From: Bacteroidota bacterium
Lineage (GTDB): Bacteria; Bacteroidota; Bacteroidia; Bacteroidales; JAAYUG01
Direction of reading: 5' to 3'
Length of the DNA stretch: 14,224 bases
Assembly: GCA_021812865.1 (NCBI GenBank)
Contig: JAKAMP010000011.1
Span: 1-14,224 of the forward strand
Shown: positions 14,034 to 14,224 of the stretch, piece after piece
How positions within the stretch are numbered: the first letter of the stretch is position 1
How the letters are laid out: each line of letters begins with the position of its first letter
Notes under the pieces: generated by a model
Databases searched by the model: none
The model's input: only the letters and a program-made list of their open reading frames with translations
Told to the model about the DNA's origin: nothing
Program-made: the position numbers and the translations under genes

Positions 14034-14224
14034 ATGAATCTTACCAGCAGCATCAAAGAGTTCAGGAGGGCGCAGGAATGCATTCCCGGAGGGGTAAACT
14101 CACCTGTCCGTGCTTTCAGGAGCGTACAGGGCGACCCCGTTTTCATTAAGCAGGCAGGCGGATCGAGAATTACCGATATTGACGGCAATGAGTATATCGA
14201 TTACGTATGCTCCTGGGGCCCTAT
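14034..14224 (+). CDS. hemL: Glutamate-1-semialdehyde 2,1-aminomutase, 5' part
   Basis: Only the first 63 codons lie in the window. They encode [20 protein letters not shown], then [13 protein letters not shown] and [18 protein letters not shown], the standard N-terminus of the PLP-dependent aminomutase that turns glutamate-1-semialdehyde into 5-aminolevulinate. The PLP lysine is beyond the window. The enzyme works directly after HemA in the C5 pathway, so its place in this operon is expected. The ATG at 14034 has AGGA two bases upstream, too close to be a strong ribosome site. Confidence 0.93.
   Translation, partial: MNLTSSIKEFRRAQECIPGGVNSPVRAFRSVQGDPVFIKQAGGSRITDIDGNEYIDYVCSWGP

Overview
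The window reads as chromosomal DNA of a Bacteroidota bacterium, probably Bacteroidales-like. The signs are: no Shine-Dalgarno sequence before most starts, promoter-like TAnnTTTG boxes, Bacteroidota-style lipoprotein signal peptides on the efflux adaptor and outer-membrane factor, a histidine kinase with an NTG nucleotide-binding box, and a compact hemA-hemC-hemD-hemB-hemL cluster for C5-pathway tetrapyrrole synthesis. This placement is inferred from the sequence alone; no search was run.

Layout. Positions 1-512 hold no gene I can support. They do contain a 115-bp element (287-401) with 14-bp perfect inverted ends and three internal hairpins. A small outer-membrane beta-barrel protein lies on the minus strand (513-1214). 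An 852-bp gap follows (1215-2066), with short dyads, one candidate promoter and a possible decayed reading frame. From 2067 all real genes are on the plus strand. First comes a tripartite RND efflux system: periplasmic adaptor, AcrB/HAE1-type inner-membrane pump and outer-membrane factor lipoprotein. Next is an OmpR-type response regulator with its histidine kinase. Last comes hemA, hemC, hemD, hemB and the 5' part of hemL, which runs off the end.

How the genes work together. Adaptor, pump and outer-membrane factor should form one envelope-spanning exporter. The adaptor frame is broken by an apparent 1-base deletion near 3088, so the pump is either recently damaged or the base is a sequence error. 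The two-component pair follows the exporter and is a plausible regulator of it. HemA and HemL convert glutamyl-tRNA to 5-aminolevulinate; HemB, HemC and HemD carry this to uroporphyrinogen III. Overlapping ends (hemA/hemC 8 bp, hemC/hemD 4 bp) and a 4-bp hemD/hemB gap indicate one transcript.

Most of the window is ordinary. The parts worth a second look are the cloverleaf-like palindromic element, the adaptor frameshift, the possible gene remnants in the two gene-poor stretches, and the placing of an exporter plus sensor pair directly against tetrapyrrole synthesis. I did not find a convincing wholly new system.
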